From Oopsacas minuta (lineage: Eukaryota; Porifera; Hexactinellida; Lyssacinosida; Leucopsacidae), in contig JAKMXF010000110.1 of NCBI GenBank assembly GCA_024704765.1, positions 682,001-746,000 of the forward strand: DNA of 64,000 nucleotides. Reading direction: 5' to 3'. The notes under the pieces were generated by a model. It was given only the letters and a program-made list of their open reading frames with translations. It had not been told where the DNA came from and did no database searches. Positions 23,220 to 34,027 of the stretch are shown here, piece by piece. Within the stretch, counting starts at the first letter, position 1. Each line of letters opens with the position of its first letter. A program made the translations under genes and the position numbers.

Positions 23220-24606
23220 ATGGCAATGCAAAAGGCATTCAATACCGCAAAATCTATTGGCTTAGGAATTGCTGAGTCAGTCACACCCGTTTTGAAGGAG
23301 TCTAAATTTAGGGAGACAGGGGTCATAACTCCAGAGGAATTTGTTTTGGCGGGCGATCATTTGGTGCTACATTGTCCTACTTGGAGCTGGTCAGCTGGAG
23401 AGAGTAGCAAACGGAAGCCTTATTTACCATTAGGTATGTTTGTTTGTTTATTTGTTTGTTTGTCTATTATTGACTCTGTGTAGATAAACAATTCCTAACA
23501 ACAAAGAACGTCCCCTGCTTCAAGAGATGTAAACAAATTATGTCAGAGGTGTCGGGAGGGAGTAAAGACCATATGGTTAAGCTAACAGAAGATGATGATG
23601 AGGGGTGGGTGGATACACACCATGGGATACAGGATGAACAGGCTACTGTTGCTGTTATGAGCATGGGATCTGAAGATACTGAGGTAGGGAAAAAGGGTGA
23701 GTTCAGGCGGATCGTGACAAATATTCCCGATTACTTATCCTAAGGTCGATTGCAACGGTCCCAACCTTGGACTGACCCCTTGGTAGTGGGGTCCACGAAT
23801 GAAAAGGGTTGGGAACCGCTTGTCTATTGCATAAGAAAAGCCCCCTCAAGGGGTTCATAATAAGACCAATTCCCATGTTACTAAATACTTGCTATAGCCA
23901 TATCATACTGTATATGGCTATATGCCTATTGCAATATTAAGACCCTGACATCTGATTGGTTGTAGAAACAACAACAACAACAACAGCTGCTCCTGTAACT
24001 GAGACAGCTGATTCGTCAGATGATGATGAGGTAGCTGTAGATATAGATGAATATGATCAACAAGATGTACAAGAGTCCGATCCTGCTACCGTAGTTGTAC
24101 CCTCTAAGCCTATTGAACCTGTTAGTAAGAAAATACCAGCTGCTCAGTCTAGTGCTGTGTTACAGACGAGACGGTATGATTTGAATATTACTTATGATAA
24201 GTATTATCAAACTCCTAGGTTTGTTTGTTTGTTTGTTTGTTTGTTTGTTTGTTTACTTATTTGTTAGTTTGTTTACTAGTTTACCTGTTTGTCTGTTTAC
24301 AGATTGTGGTTATTCGGGTATTCAGAGAATGAATCAATCTTAACAGAAGAACAGATGTATGAAGACATTTCACAAGACCACCTCAACAAAACAGTTACCA
24401 TGGAAACGCATCCCCACTTACCACCACCTTCTCGCCTCTCAATACACCCCTGTCGTCACGCTGAGGTGATGAAACGAATTATGGACACAGTAGCTGAGGG
24501 AGGAGGCCACTTAGAAGTCCATATGTACCTCATGGTTTTCTTAAAATTCGTCCAAGCAGTGATCCCAACGATAGAATATGACTTTACTAGAGAATTCAAG
24601 CTGTAG
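23220..24606 (+). CDS. ATG3: ATG3, E2-like enzyme for ATG8 lipidation, 4 exons
   Basis: ATG3 receives ATG8/LC3 from ATG7 and conjugates it to phosphatidylethanolamine on autophagic membranes. Exons 23220-23433, 23484-23696, 23966-24218 and 24303-24606 join in frame to 327 residues (human about 314). Landmarks: N-terminal amphipathic helix region [46 protein letters not shown], an acidic flexible insert with a poly-Thr start, [20 protein letters not shown], and the catalytic cysteine in HPCRHAEVM. The end is [16 protein letters not shown]. The exon 2 donor GTGAGT at 23697 rather than an earlier GTAGGG keeps the frame. Everything required for activity appears intact. Confidence 0.95.
23755..23822. 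mobile_element. hAT-like MITE remnant in ATG3 intron 2
   Basis: Ends GGTCCCAACCTTGGAC and GGGTTGGGAACCGCT are inverted repeats separated by a short GGGGTCCACGA core. Confidence 0.6.
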
Positions 24607-25323
24607 TTAGATTAGACTATTAGGCTATTATATCTGGAATATATTGTGTGTATTATAATAGTACTTTTGTTCTAATTATAGTATCAATTAAATTTATATA
24701 GCAACCAGTGAATTATTAGTTTGTACATAGATGAGGGTGTATTCGTTGGCAAGCAAGAGATGTATTTATCTGTCGTTACTCACCCATGGTTCTAATCCAG
24801 TTGTCCCCAAACTGGGTTCCAAGGGCCTTAGTTGTCCGCAGGCAACAGCAAAGGGTCCACGAGTCCACAGGTCCGCAGGTGAAAATGTTGGGGACCTATC
24901 TGTGTCCTAATATAAATGTGTCAAATGCTAATATAGTTATAAATACTTCACAGGGAATCATTAATTATTTGTAAAGACAGCAAACTCATTATTTGAAGTT
25001 TAACCCGCCAAAAATGTTTGAAAATAACAAAATTTCTATCCTCAGGGACTTTCCAGGTTCGTGTGGGTGTACAGTAATCCCTCCCTATATAAATAATATG
25101 CTGTAATACACAAGTGTATATTAATAACCATGCAATATAATATTAATTTGATAATTGTAACTAATCTGCTGACGAATAGTTCAAGAAGCCTCCTCTCGTT
25201 GTGTCTTGGTAACCATGAGCTAATTGGGCTTTTGGGGATTTGGAATTTACCAAAATTCATGAAATATTAATTTCGGACACTTATATAGAAATAAAGTTTA
25301 TAACAAATAATATTTCCCTAAAA
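24607..25323. other. ATG3 to orphan 7TM spacer
   Basis: No gene seen. A hAT-like copy lies at about 24799-24898 (TTGTCCCCAAACTGGG ... AATGTTGGGGACC). Confidence 0.5.
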
Positions 25324-26385
25324 ATGAGGTTTATATTTATTATGATTCCACTTATCACACTTCCTTTCACATTCCTGAGTTGTTGTTTGTTTATTTTTGT
25401 TGTTTACTATCGAAGGACAATACAAACAGTATATTATCATCTACATGAACCCGATTTAAAATTACATAAGGCGAATTTACCTCTCAAGTTAATGGTGAAT
25501 AACTTCATGCTTTTACTTTTGGCGGTTGAGATTATTCATAATATTTGTATAACTATCAGTTATGTGTTGTCCAATTCTGAGTCAAATTTTTCCCGCACAG
25601 TTTTCAACTGCACAGTCACGAATTTTGATGTTTTGACACTTCTACAGAAAGATGGATGGATATTTATGGCGCCTATTAATTTATCATATTCGACATCAAC
25701 TATTCTCTTATCCACAATGACTGTCTTGTTGAAGGTGTTAAGACAAAGATATTTTCACGCGCCATACAGGCATATAATCGTGAATGGCGCCCTTTTCATA
25801 AGTTTAAGATTTTCACTTTTGATAATTCTATTTTCATTTCCTTTGACGTATATTTTTGCGCTTTTTATCAAATTTTCTTGCATTTTCGACCTCTTCATTT
25901 ACATATACAATTCGCGCGCGTTTTACCAGATCCTCAAGGGGCGCCAAATTGAAGCGTACTATCATTCTAGCCAATCAGATTACAGAGAGCAATCACATGC
26001 GTTTATACAATATATGCATACATCGAATATTTGTATCTTCATATTTTCGATTTTTACCGCGGAACACTTTTTACTTTGCATAAACGGGTTTATTGATGTA
26101 TTTATACGTAACACCTGTGTGATTAGTCACTTCACACTTGGGTATATCCCAGATTTCAGTTTGGACCGGAACCTGCAGGATATAATCACAGAATTCCAGA
26201 AGTATGCCTCCTGGACTGAATTAGCTTTGGGCATATTGCATCAGTTTTTAACTTCTTGTGTGTATTTACTTATTTTCATAGCATTTTCCCGGGTATATTG
26301 CAAGATACATTTTCTTAAGCTGAAAGTTATTAGACACAATTGGGTAGCTTTATACCACGGGACAATTCTGAGGACACACTTTTAG
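25324..26385 (+). CDS. Orphan seven-transmembrane protein B, single exon
   Basis: 353 residues from the ATG at 25324; an upstream in-frame extension to 25240 lacks an ATG. Seven hydrophobic segments at about 3-28, 58-82, 112-138, 152-173, 175-195, 232-256 and 297-322. No class A GPCR motifs are present. Cysteines and a possible N-glycosylation site (NCT, about 95-97) lie in the loop between helices 2 and 3. The TM5-TM6 loop RAFYQILKGRQIEAYYHSSQ aligns with [20 protein letters not shown] of the protein at 6783-7874, and both have this loop followed by a hydrophilic stretch and helix 6 after about 30 residues. I infer a shared, fast-evolving receptor-like family. Function unknown. Confidence 0.78.
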   Translation: MRFIFIMIPLITLPFTFLSCCLFIFVVYYRRTIQTVYYHLHEPDLKLHKANLPLKLMVNNFMLLLLAVEIIHNICITISYVLSNSESNFSRTVFNCTVTNFDVLTLLQKDGWIFMAPINLSYSTSTILLSTMTVLLKVLRQRYFHAPYRHIIVNGALFISLRFSLLIILFSFPLTYIFALFIKFSCIFDLFIYIYNSRAFYQILKGRQIEAYYHSSQSDYREQSHAFIQYMHTSNICIFIFSIFTAEHFLLCINGFIDVFIRNTCVISHFTLGYIPDFSLDRNLQDIITEFQKYASWTELALGILHQFLTSCVYLLIFIAFSRVYCKIHFLKLKVIRHNWVALYHGTILRTHF

Positions 26386-27264
26386 ATGTATAAATATTAT
26401 TATTTGTGATAGAGTTTATTAAATTCACTATTTGTATTAAAAATGATTTCTCTAGAAATTCGACAGTTTGCTATTTTACAAAGACGGAAAATTCTTACTG
26501 TCTAGTGACCTTTTGCCCTTATAACTCTCGTTACATCGAAGTTCAAGGGACCGTGATAATTACTTAGATATTACCACTGAGGTATATGTTACTTTGGCGG
26601 TTTGTGACTATATTTGTATGATTTCATATCAGCGGGGTATTTCTGTGTTAGACATAACCTGAGTTTACTGCAAATATAAATAACTACACAAACACATATA
26701 TTATGTACTTACATAATAATTGCTATAAGGCATTTTGCTTTGAACCCAACATATTCCGAGAAATTATGTAACCATGGTGATAACTTCACAATATCCATAT
26801 GGATTATAGACTATCAGTTGTTTTTCTATATGAGGTAGAATTCCTAAGTCATAATCAGCTTACCATGTGTACATTATTCAGTAGACTCCGGTTAACACAA
26901 CCGCCATCCCAGGACGTATTATCTCCTAAACATTCGAAGAATGCGTTAGCGTAGATTATATGTGTTTCACATTTCTAACTAGGATACAAGAATGATGTAC
27001 TAAAGTGCAAAGAGGTTTGAGTAGTGGATAGGAATTCTATTGTAGATTATTGAAATCGCCCCCAGTTGTCTTAATTTCTGTCCCCTCATTAGGAAACAGC
27101 CCCTGTTGGTATATTATTCAAACATTTTACAATCTCCTTCATGACAACGATTAGTTGGAAATGGAATGCTTGTCCCCCAAAATAAAGTCAGAATTAAGTT
27201 TGTTTATTTGATAAAAACAATTATTATAGCAAATAAAATCACACATTAGTGTAAACAATAACAA
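26386..27264. other. Spacer with a pogo-like MITE
   Basis: No gene recognised. A degenerate copy of the pogo-like family (about 26521-26670: CTCTCGTTACATCGAAG ... GACATAACCTGAGTTTACTG) is present. The remainder is AT-rich. Confidence 0.5.
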
Positions 27265-28116
27265 TCAACAAAGAATCTTTGAATTGCATTTTATTTCGGG
27301 GAATGCCAACATAAGAATCGAAGTGCATAACAACCAAAGTCGCCCGAAATATGTGAAAGGATTGAACGCGTAAAAAATGCCATTTCTGACGATGGAATTT
27401 ACATATTCGGAAAAATGTTCAGCCAAATTTGCCACATTCCTTTCCATATAAATGGTTTCTAGGTAGTATTGGAGGGTAATGATGCAATATAAGACACAAA
27501 TTGTGTCACAAAATATAGCAAGCCTTCGTAACAACCATGAATTGGGCTTGGAATGGTGCTTATCTGCATTTTCTCTGTACTTGATTAGAAATAATATTAC
27601 CGCGTTTCTTGCGTTGAAGCTTTGTAGAAAAAGTGGCACAAAGACTGCCACTTTGGATGGCGACACAATTGAAATAATTAAGAAAGCGATACTGAGGAGG
27701 TCGATTAATAGTCCCGGGTCCAAAATTACGGTCTCTAAATCTGACCCCTGCATGATGTTCTGGCTAAGTGTCAAGATGGTGCTCGTACAAATAATTAGTA
27801 CAATAATAGTCTGTAGAAAATACAGAGGTGTGAAGTGGTTTTGTGGCATAGTTTCTATACTTTCAGTTCCAAATACAAGTGTTGTATCAAATGATTCGTT
27901 CTCTGTGAATTCATTAGTTAACGAGTAACCAATTGAATTATTGGGTTTCAACACCATAGGTGTTTGTTGTTCATTTTGTGAGTAAACAATTTTATTTACA
28001 AATATATTCTCAAGCACAATTGTTGAATAAAAAAAGCAACAAAACAAACTTAACACCAAATCCCAACAGAGTTTGTTTTTTGAAAAATTAACGATCTTCT
28101 CCTTTTGCTTATACAT
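27265..28116 (-). CDS. Six-helix membrane protein resembling a Slo-type K+ channel core without a filter
   Basis: Single exon, 283 residues, ATG at 28116. Hydrophobic segments at about 17-40, 96-121, 131-151, 156-180, 199-223 and 254-275, with a long Asn/Thr-rich loop after the first carrying NES and NNS sequons. The stretch KVAVFVPLFLQSFNARNAV recalls the S4 region of Slo2 channels (LFIPVFL...A..A), and YFGRLWLLCTSILMLAFPEI recalls Slo S6 (LGRLFMVFF...PEI). Where the TVGYGD filter should be, the sequence is NGIFYAFNPFTYFGRL, and the protein ends 10 residues after S6, so there are no RCK domains. It may be a non-conducting subunit or unrelated. The Slo link is from remembered motifs only. Confidence 0.6.
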   Translation of the reverse strand: MYKQKEKIVNFSKNKLCWDLVLSLFCCFFYSTIVLENIFVNKIVYSQNEQQTPMVLKPNNSIGYSLTNEFTENESFDTTLVFGTESIETMPQNHFTPLYFLQTIIVLIICTSTILTLSQNIMQGSDLETVILDPGLLIDLLSIAFLIISIVSPSKVAVFVPLFLQSFNARNAVILFLIKYRENADKHHSKPNSWLLRRLAIFCDTICVLYCIITLQYYLETIYMERNVANLAEHFSEYVNSIVRNGIFYAFNPFTYFGRLWLLCTSILMLAFPEIKCNSKILC

Positions 28117-29152
28117 GATAAAATGAAAATTTTGATATATTTTTCCAATTTGTTCTTTATTTATAGTTCTAGAACTAATTAGCTAGTCATAGTTTCAAAA
28201 CATATATAAATGTATCGTAACATACACATTATTATGGTTGCTATGCAGTTATTGAAACTATTTACTTAGATGAGGATATACGTATGTAATGTGTCCATTC
28301 ATTATCAGTATTACGTATTTACCTTAGACATTTTCGTGATTAACATGCCTAAGATGTTAACTTGTTGTCAGGGAATTAGGTTTAGAGGTAGTGCTACTTT
28401 ACAATGAGTTATTCTAATTATAGATAATGAATATGCATTTTAAGACAGACATAATGCCCCCCCCCCCCTCTCCACTGAACTTTACGTAATATGTTGACCT
28501 CTGCTTTTCATTTAGTAGATTATAACAACATACGCCTATTGGGCAAACCTAAAATCTGATTGGGCAAGCCATTAGCTTAGTCACCATTTCTCATTTTATG
28601 CCAAATTTTGTAAAATAGGTTTTACACCACTTTAGTTGTTATTCTACCATTCTTCAACCATTTTAGGACACATTTACATAATCCCATGTTACCCATAGAC
28701 AGCCCTCTGAGAGGGGGCCAGGAGGGCTGTTTGGCCTATACCTTACGCTCTAGGGAGCCTCCAAAAATCTACATTGAATGATCAAACAATATTTTGGGTA
28801 AAATGTACTCATTTTCGGAAAGAAAGCAAATTGTCCCGTGCTCCGATTCTAGTCAGAGGCCCGCCTATAGGTTACCCAAGGGTAGGGGTCTTATGACTCT
28901 AGTCCCTAGGGGATCCTGACCTAATGATTTTAATATTAATTATTGTAACAATGCCTATTAGAAATTACAGTAAATACGTTTGATGTAGAATATATTAAAT
29001 CTAAGATACAAGATATCAGCTGATAACAGGATTATTAGGAATTAATTCATATTCTCCCAAATCGGTGTTATGTTTTAAGTAGGAATACAAACAAACAAGT
29101 TACATCATTTCTTTCCACGAATAGACATGAGAGTTATGCAACATACGCCACC
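28117..29152. other. Gene-free stretch
   Basis: No coding signal. It contains a short C-run at about 28454-28463 and scattered repeat fragments. Between about 28540 and 28920 the base composition is less AT-rich, but no frame is conserved. Confidence 0.4.
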
Positions 29153-29449
29153 TTAATAATTATTTATAATAGTCATAAAAGCGTCGAAAATGATTTGTGT
29201 ACAATTTTCAAAAGACACAATTTCAATAAGGAAGCCTTTCTCAAAATTGACGAATCCATTTCCATTAAATCGGCTTCTATTCAACAAAATCGAAAGTTTT
29301 ATGAATTTGCAGTGTGAAGATATGTGATTGTCCTCGAAGTCTCTAAATGTTGGAGAGTAATCTGGCAATTTGATTATGCGACAGTCTGGAAATGGTTCTA
29401 ATAACCGACAATACCCCAGGCCAAAAATTGTAATTTTCGGAATATTCAT
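29153..29449 (-). CDS. Small hypothetical protein, about 98 residues
   Basis: Open frame from ATG at 29449. It is hydrophobic at both ends with no clear signal peptide or membrane segment, and has five cysteines. I recognise no family and see no splice signals that would extend it. Its composition is plausible for coding sequence, but an AT-rich spurious frame is equally possible. Confidence 0.25.
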   Translation of the reverse strand: MNIPKITIFGLGYCRLLEPFPDCRIIKLPDYSPTFRDFEDNHISSHCKFIKLSILLNRSRFNGNGFVNFEKGFLIEIVSFENCTQIIFDAFMTIINNY

Positions 29450-29458
29450 GACATTCAC

Positions 29459-30765
29459 CCGACAATGGCGGTTTCATTTTCTGAAAAAATATTGATGCAA
29501 GAAATTTTATTTAATAATAAAAATTTCTCGAAAATTCACGTAACTGATGGGAAATCATAATTTGATACTTTGCAATGTGATTAGGTGGCAATTCGTTTCA
29601 TATCAACGTGAGGGTATGATTGGAATGTAACGTTAAATGAATGTTAATTGAATTTAGGATAATTCTGTCTTATAGTTTGGTCAAAGATTATTTTCCCTAT
29701 TTACACATTTCGTATTTGTTGACTTACCGGACTATTACCGGACTATTACCGGACTATTACTACAGTCACTTTCCTAGACTCTAGTTGTCAAACGATATCT
29801 CAATAATTCTCTAAGATAGTTAACAAATGTTCTGACCTATCAGATTTGAGGGTTTACCCAGTATGCATATATGTAGCTGGTATTCTCTTCTCTTAAATTT
29901 GTCAATTAGACCACGACATGAAAATTCCGAAACTCTGCATAGACTATAATGACACTAATTTTGGTTTTCAAAGGCATTTCTTTGAATTGTGATTATATCA
30001 CAACCAAAATGATATCATAAATAATATTAATCAACCGATGTCTATCCACTTTACCGTTCAAAGAGAGGAAAGAAGAATTGAAACACTTTCAATTCTTTTC
30101 CACAAATATTACTCTTATTATTGACCAAAATATGATATATCCTATCTATCATTAACAATTAATTCAAAAGTCAAAACAATAAAGCTTTCTGCCTATATTT
30201 GGTAATAAATTATAGATAGTTTGGAATATTATTAATAAACAATCTGAACTGAAAATATCTTCCTTATACATTGAAAGTTTCCAGAGGTGTTACTTTATAA
30301 ATAAACCTATTAACCTCCTTTTTTTGTTTGACCTGTGATTCTCTAGGCTAGTATACTATTATTTACGTAAGTAAATATTGTTGACAATAACCCCCCAGGC
30401 TAGTAAACTACATTTATCGCATGTTATACATATGTATCATCAAATTGATTAATATGATAAACAAAATTGAATTAGAATAACCAATTTATCTAAAATTAGA
30501 ATTTAGTATAACAACAGACACTAATTATGTTTATAATGTAATTATGATTCCTCACACATGGATTAATAAGCAAATCTGATAAAGTGTCAAATTTATTGCG
30601 CAATCAGATTGGAGGGTGTACACAATTTATAGACTGAAAATAACTGCATTCTTAGAAAGAGATCAAAGCTATATTTAAAATAATAAAAATAATAAAGAAA
30701 ATATTTGAAGGTCTTTTTGAAATTACTAATAAACGAAAGAATAAATAAAATTGCAAAATATGCGT
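29459..30765. other. Gene-free stretch downstream of the minus-strand helicase
   Basis: Very AT-rich. Three tandem copies of CCGGACTATTA at about 29726-29760, and a copy of the CCTATCAGATTTGAGGGTTT repeat at about 29838-29890. No gene seen. Confidence 0.5.
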
Positions 30766-33429
30766 TCAAATGCGAGGTTTTCTTCGATTGAATTCCCGGT
30801 ATTCTTTTTGGAGTTTTGGGAGAGGTGGCGCCCCAGTTCTCCTCGCGACCTCATGGTACAATTTCACATCAACAGCTGATACAATTGATAAATAGGAATA
30901 TGTGAAGTTAGTTCTAATGCATGTCGTATAGCAGAGAAGATCATAGCTTGTAGATAATGTACACGAGGGATGGAGAGTAACATTCAAATTATTAAGTACA
31001 GTTATATACTTGCATTTATCAGTACACATCGTATGTGGATCTTTTTGCGCCAGGTGGCATATATAACCAGATAGAATCGCTTTTAATATCTGTGAATCTT
31101 CAGGTTTTGAAGGGAAACTATGTGACTGTGGGTTAATAAGCCTAAGTTCTATCATTATTTGTTCCAGCTGTTCATAAGTCTTTCTCGCTTCATTCAATAT
31201 CTTAAAATTCAAAAATTTGTCAAAACACCAGTCCTCTCTGCATCCATTCGATATAAAATGTTTATAGACGTTAATATAGGTCAAATGGTCCCCACTGGGG
31301 TGTACGAATTGCGCTCTAGCCTCTATGGCCTTTTCCCTTTTCTTCTTACCAACTAATACAAACACGCTACCTGGTCTATCACCACTGAGCATTGCAGCTA
31401 AAGTTAGTATTTCATTCTGACAGGAATAGTCCTTACTAGCAACTAGCATTCTTGATACTTCAGCATCCAACGGAAACCTCGCCATCTGTCTGCCTGTCTT
31501 CGTGACGTTATGATAAGGATCTAATGCATTCAATTGTATTAACCTTTCTATTGCAAACTCTACTTGATCTGGGGTAGGTGGGTTGATGGATTCAAATGTT
31601 TCTAAGTCAATACCCATCACTTTGAGTTGGAGAATGACACTTGTCAGATCGCTACGCATAATTTCTGGTATGGTGTCGTTCGCCATTGCTTCGTAAGCGT
31701 CCTGTGAGTATAAACGATAACATTTACCTGGCTGAGTCCGTCCAGCCCGTCCCGCTCTCTGCTCAGCCGATGATTTAGAGATATCAACCGGAAGCAGAGA
31801 CTTCATATGACATTTCTGATCAACACTCGACAGTTTCACTTTCCCTGAATCTATTACGAATACTATTCCTTCTATAGTGATAGAAGTTTCCGCTATATTC
31901 GTAGCAATAATACACTTACGACTTATCCTCCCTTGAAACGATTTGGGAGCTTTAGCGAATATCCGCTGCTGACTAGAATAAGGAAGCTCACCATACAATG
32001 GAATAATATCGATAGTACCCATTGAGTCCTTGTAGGTAACACACAAATCTTCTAAATATTCACAGATATAATCAATCTCATCGCGGCCTGTAACGAACAC
32101 AAGGATGTCTCCTTCTTTCTGCTCCACTATGCATATTTCCATGACAACATTAATTGCCTGTATGACATACTTTTCATTCTTATCATTTTTTGAAAATTTC
32201 ACCCTTTCAATCACAGCTGGCAGAAATATTTTCTCGATTGGGTGTGTTTTACCGGGAAATTTCATATAATTATAATCACCGAAAAAATCGCAAATTTGGT
32301 TTTTATTTAAAGTGGCACTCATTATGACAACTCTTAGTTCTGGTCTATATGGAAGTATCTGTTTAATCAGACCAATCAGAATGTCGGTTACAAGCCTACG
32401 TTCATGCACCTCATCAATTATTATGACGTCATAAGCTTCGAGGCTTCTGTCAGTCATAAGCTGTCTGACTAAAATCCCATCGGTCACGTATTTCAGGTTT
32501 GTACTCAAACTGGATTTGTGCTCAAACCTCACCACGTAGCCAACTTCGTCACCTACAACTACGCCCATTTCATGTGCCACACGGTTCGCAAGACTTATGG
32601 CTGCGATCCGTCTCGGTTGTGAACAAACCACTTTGGACACATTTTCAACTTCCAAGCACCATTGAGGTATTTGTGTACTCTTACCAGAACCTGTCTCCCC
32701 TTCAATTATGACAACCTGGGACTGTTCTATTCTACTAATTATATCAGATTTGTAAGGCCAAATAGGTAAAGCCCTTCTCTTTGAAAGGAAGGACATATTC
32801 TGACGGATTTTCTTTCTTCCGGGTTTGTAGTCTTGTGTCGAATCAGTAGGATTACCCCAGGTGTAGGTACTGGAATTACTGAATGGGTTGTGAGTTTGAG
32901 AGTAAGCTGAATCGTGAGTTGAAGGACTAGTTGACGGGCGAGATGTGTAAGAGGAAAAGTGCTGTGAAGGGCTAGTTGATGGACGATAAGTGTGGCGTGG
33001 TGGATAGTGCTTCAAGAGGCGGGGAGGAGAGGGTGGCGGATAGTGATTCGACTTGTAAGAAGAAGTGGAAGTGGAAGAGGGATGTGAAGGGCTAGTTGAT
33101 GGACGATAAGTTTGGCGTGGTGGATGGTGATTCAATAGGCGGGGAGGAGAGGGTGGCGGATAGTGATTCGACTTGTGAGAAGAAGTGGAAGTTGAAGAGG
33201 GATGTGAAGGGTAAGTTGATGGACGATAAGTTTGGCTTGGTAGATAGTGATTCAATAGGCGGGGAGGAGAGGGTGGCGGATAGTGATTCGACTTGTGAGA
33301 AGAAGTGGAAGTGGAAGAGGGATGTGAAGGGCTAGTTGATGGACGATAAGTGTGGCGTGGTGTACTTAACTGGGTTATTCCGTTTATGGTGCCTCGAATT
33401 TCCTCTTCGCAGTTTGAGTGTCGTGCCAT
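30766..33429 (-). CDS. Intronless DEAH-type RNA helicase, copy 1 (Prp43/DHX15-like)
   Basis: 887 residues from ATG 33429; an upstream extension to 33474 begins with TTG. After a Ser/Pro/His-rich N-terminus with 40-residue repeats (about 26-155), the core shows motif I GETGSGKS (244-251), Ia SQPRR, motif II DEVH (339-342, Val in place of Ala), motif III SAT, NIAETSITIEG, and motif VI QRAGRAGR (557-564), then winged-helix, HA2-like and OB-fold regions (VTLHPSCTLS). The best family fit is Prp43/DHX15-type spliceosomal or ribosome-biogenesis helicases. The gene has no intron while most of its conserved neighbours have 4-18, so a retrocopy origin is likely. It lies head to head with a near-identical copy at 34028-36898. 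Confidence 0.9.
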   Translation of the reverse strand: MARHSNCEEEIRGTINGITQLSTPRHTYRPSTSPSHPSSTSTSSHKSNHYPPPSPPRLLNHYLPSQTYRPSTYPSHPSSTSTSSHKSNHYPPPSPPRLLNHHPPRQTYRPSTSPSHPSSTSTSSYKSNHYPPPSPPRLLKHYPPRHTYRPSTSPSQHFSSYTSRPSTSPSTHDSAYSQTHNPFSNSSTYTWGNPTDSTQDYKPGRKKIRQNMSFLSKRRALPIWPYKSDIISRIEQSQVVIIEGETGSGKSTQIPQWCLEVENVSKVVCSQPRRIAAISLANRVAHEMGVVVGDEVGYVVRFEHKSSLSTNLKYVTDGILVRQLMTDRSLEAYDVIIIDEVHERRLVTDILIGLIKQILPYRPELRVVIMSATLNKNQICDFFGDYNYMKFPGKTHPIEKIFLPAVIERVKFSKNDKNEKYVIQAINVVMEICIVEQKEGDILVFVTGRDEIDYICEYLEDLCVTYKDSMGTIDIIPLYGELPYSSQQRIFAKAPKSFQGRISRKCIIATNIAETSITIEGIVFVIDSGKVKLSSVDQKCHMKSLLPVDISKSSAEQRAGRAGRTQPGKCYRLYSQDAYEAMANDTIPEIMRSDLTSVILQLKVMGIDLETFESINPPTPDQVEFAIERLIQLNALDPYHNVTKTGRQMARFPLDAEVSRMLVASKDYSCQNEILTLAAMLSGDRPGSVFVLVGKKKREKAIEARAQFVHPSGDHLTYINVYKHFISNGCREDWCFDKFLNFKILNEARKTYEQLEQIMIELRLINPQSHSFPSKPEDSQILKAILSGYICHLAQKDPHTMCTDKCKYITVLNNLNVTLHPSCTLSTSYDLLCYTTCIRTNFTYSYLSIVSAVDVKLYHEVARRTGAPPLPKLQKEYREFNRRKPRI
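32965..33354 (-). repeat. 120-bp tandem repeat encoding 40-residue units in helicase copy 1
   Basis: Three full units and a quarter, each encoding (R/H/Q)TYRPSTSPSHPSS... through ...PPSPPRLLNHYPP. Unit boundaries match at exact 40-residue spacing. Copy 2 has a different repeat in the same place. Confidence 0.92.
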
Positions 33430-34027
33430 GGGGTAATCTACGTTAGATATTTTTGGTGTAGTTTGCTTACTCAATAATGTAATCTAGATATACCCTACGA
33501 AAATTATGGTTGTTTTTAGAGGTAACTTTGGCTAGCAGATTCATGTACGAACTACTGGGATGCCCTATTTGCATTGGCCACGTTCAATAAATTTGATAAG
33601 ATTCTTTTCTAATTTGGGTTCTAAAGCAAATAATTATTTATATCTGTCAAATGGTGACAAATAGATTGCCGATAAGATTGGAGGGTGTGAACCAAATTGT
33701 CCACAGAGTTGTTTTACGTCATTTTTGGTCAAAAATTGAATTTCTAAGATGGCACAATTGATGCATTTACGTCACTCTTGCGTTACGATAGCTGGGGTTA
33801 AAAGGGTGACGTATTGATCTAATTTGTGTCTCACTTTGTGTCCTCTATGGCTGCTGAATTGGCACCTAGATGAACCCCTTGGCACAAGGATTTTCCCCAC
33901 TATTTGTGTTCTGCCCATTATTACGCTACCAGTAGTCTGCTTAATATGGCTTCTCTGCTGACCAAATGTGAGCCTATCTCATGAGAGTTTATGGGACTAT
34001 TTGTACAATTCTAAATATAGCTAACAT
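33430..34027. promoter_or_regulatory. Shared upstream region of the divergent helicase pair
   Basis: About 600 bases between the two divergent ATGs, the only place for both promoters. No CpG-rich stretch or strong TATA assignment can be made. GATTGGAGGGTGTGAACC near 33680 is also seen downstream of copy 1 (near 30609, GATTGGAGGGTGTACAC), so this region shares repeats with the flank. Confidence 0.45.

Noticed and set aside
33096-33335. Plus frame antisense to the helicase copy 1 repeat
   Set aside because: Shadow of the 120-bp tandem repeat on the other strand.
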